A stretch of DNA of 64,000 nucleotides from Flavicella marina. GTDB taxonomy: Bacteria > Bacteroidota > Bacteroidia > Flavobacteriales > Flavobacteriaceae. The notes under the pieces are model-generated. The model did no database searches and was not told the origin of the DNA. It worked only from the letters and a program-made list of their open reading frames with translations. Where the stretch lies: the NCBI RefSeq assembly GCF_009193215.1, contig NZ_VYVA01000001.1, forward strand, positions 558,001 through 622,000, read 5' to 3'. Below, piece after piece: positions 63,957 through 64,000 of the stretch. Numbering within the stretch: position 1 is the stretch's first letter; each line of letters begins with the position of its first letter. The position numbers were made by a program, and so were the translations under genes.

Positions 63957-64000
63957 TTCAAGATTGACGTTTAAATATTTTTGCAACAATAATACCCGCC

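Overview
The window looks like chromosome of a marine member of the Flavobacteriaceae (Bacteroidota). The base composition is low in G+C. Promoters fit the Bacteroidota pattern TTTG-N19-TAnnTTTG, several exactly. There are SusC/SusD pairs, type IX secretion (T9SS) sorting domains, DUF1501/DUF1800 proteins, and an atpD-atpC pair with no other ATP synthase genes beside it. No rRNA, tRNA, IS element, prophage or CRISPR array was seen.

Layout. 1-8.6 kb: housekeeping and envelope genes (rhodanese, gpmI, HAD hydrolase, map, methyltransferase, ApbE, OmpA lipoprotein, MiaE-like hydroxylase). 8.6-13.4 kb: a leucine-type operon leuC-leuD-leuA-leuB on the minus strand. 13.8-39.9 kb: a large alginate utilisation locus on the plus strand. 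40-64 kb: housekeeping genes again (phosphoesterase, SpoU methyltransferase, MscS channel, rsmA-mgtE, serS, ribF, a T9SS metalloprotease, an orphan TonB receptor, atpD-atpC, DUF1501/DUF1800, and bioF-bioD-bioA).

Alginate locus. Two PL7 lyases and one PL6 lyase should cut the polymer. Two SusC/SusD pairs, two PKD-domain surface lipoproteins and a T9SS-exported binding protein should capture and import oligomers. A PL17 exo-lyase should release unsaturated monomer, and an MFS permease should carry it across the inner membrane. A KdgF-like cupin should linearise the monomer to DEH, and an SDR should reduce it to KDG. No KDG kinase or KDPG aldolase is present. Instead the locus holds a phosphofructokinase with the diphosphate-dependent signature, which would suit gluconeogenesis from triose phosphate.

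Regulation. A FadR-type GntR regulator sits inside the locus. Four promoters carry a tandem array of 13-bp TTGGTnnnCCAnn units, always starting exactly 5 bp into the -7 element. A fifth, shorter site precedes the regulator's own gene. The most unusual signal is opposite the first susC leader: a minus-strand promoter match and, about 90 bp further, a strong minus-strand intrinsic terminator, with no minus-strand gene in between. This predicts an antisense RNA of about 95 nt with a C-rich loop. A 17-base stretch covering that loop recurs perfectly in sense orientation in the leader of the MFS permease gene, so the RNA could act on susC in cis and on the permease in trans.
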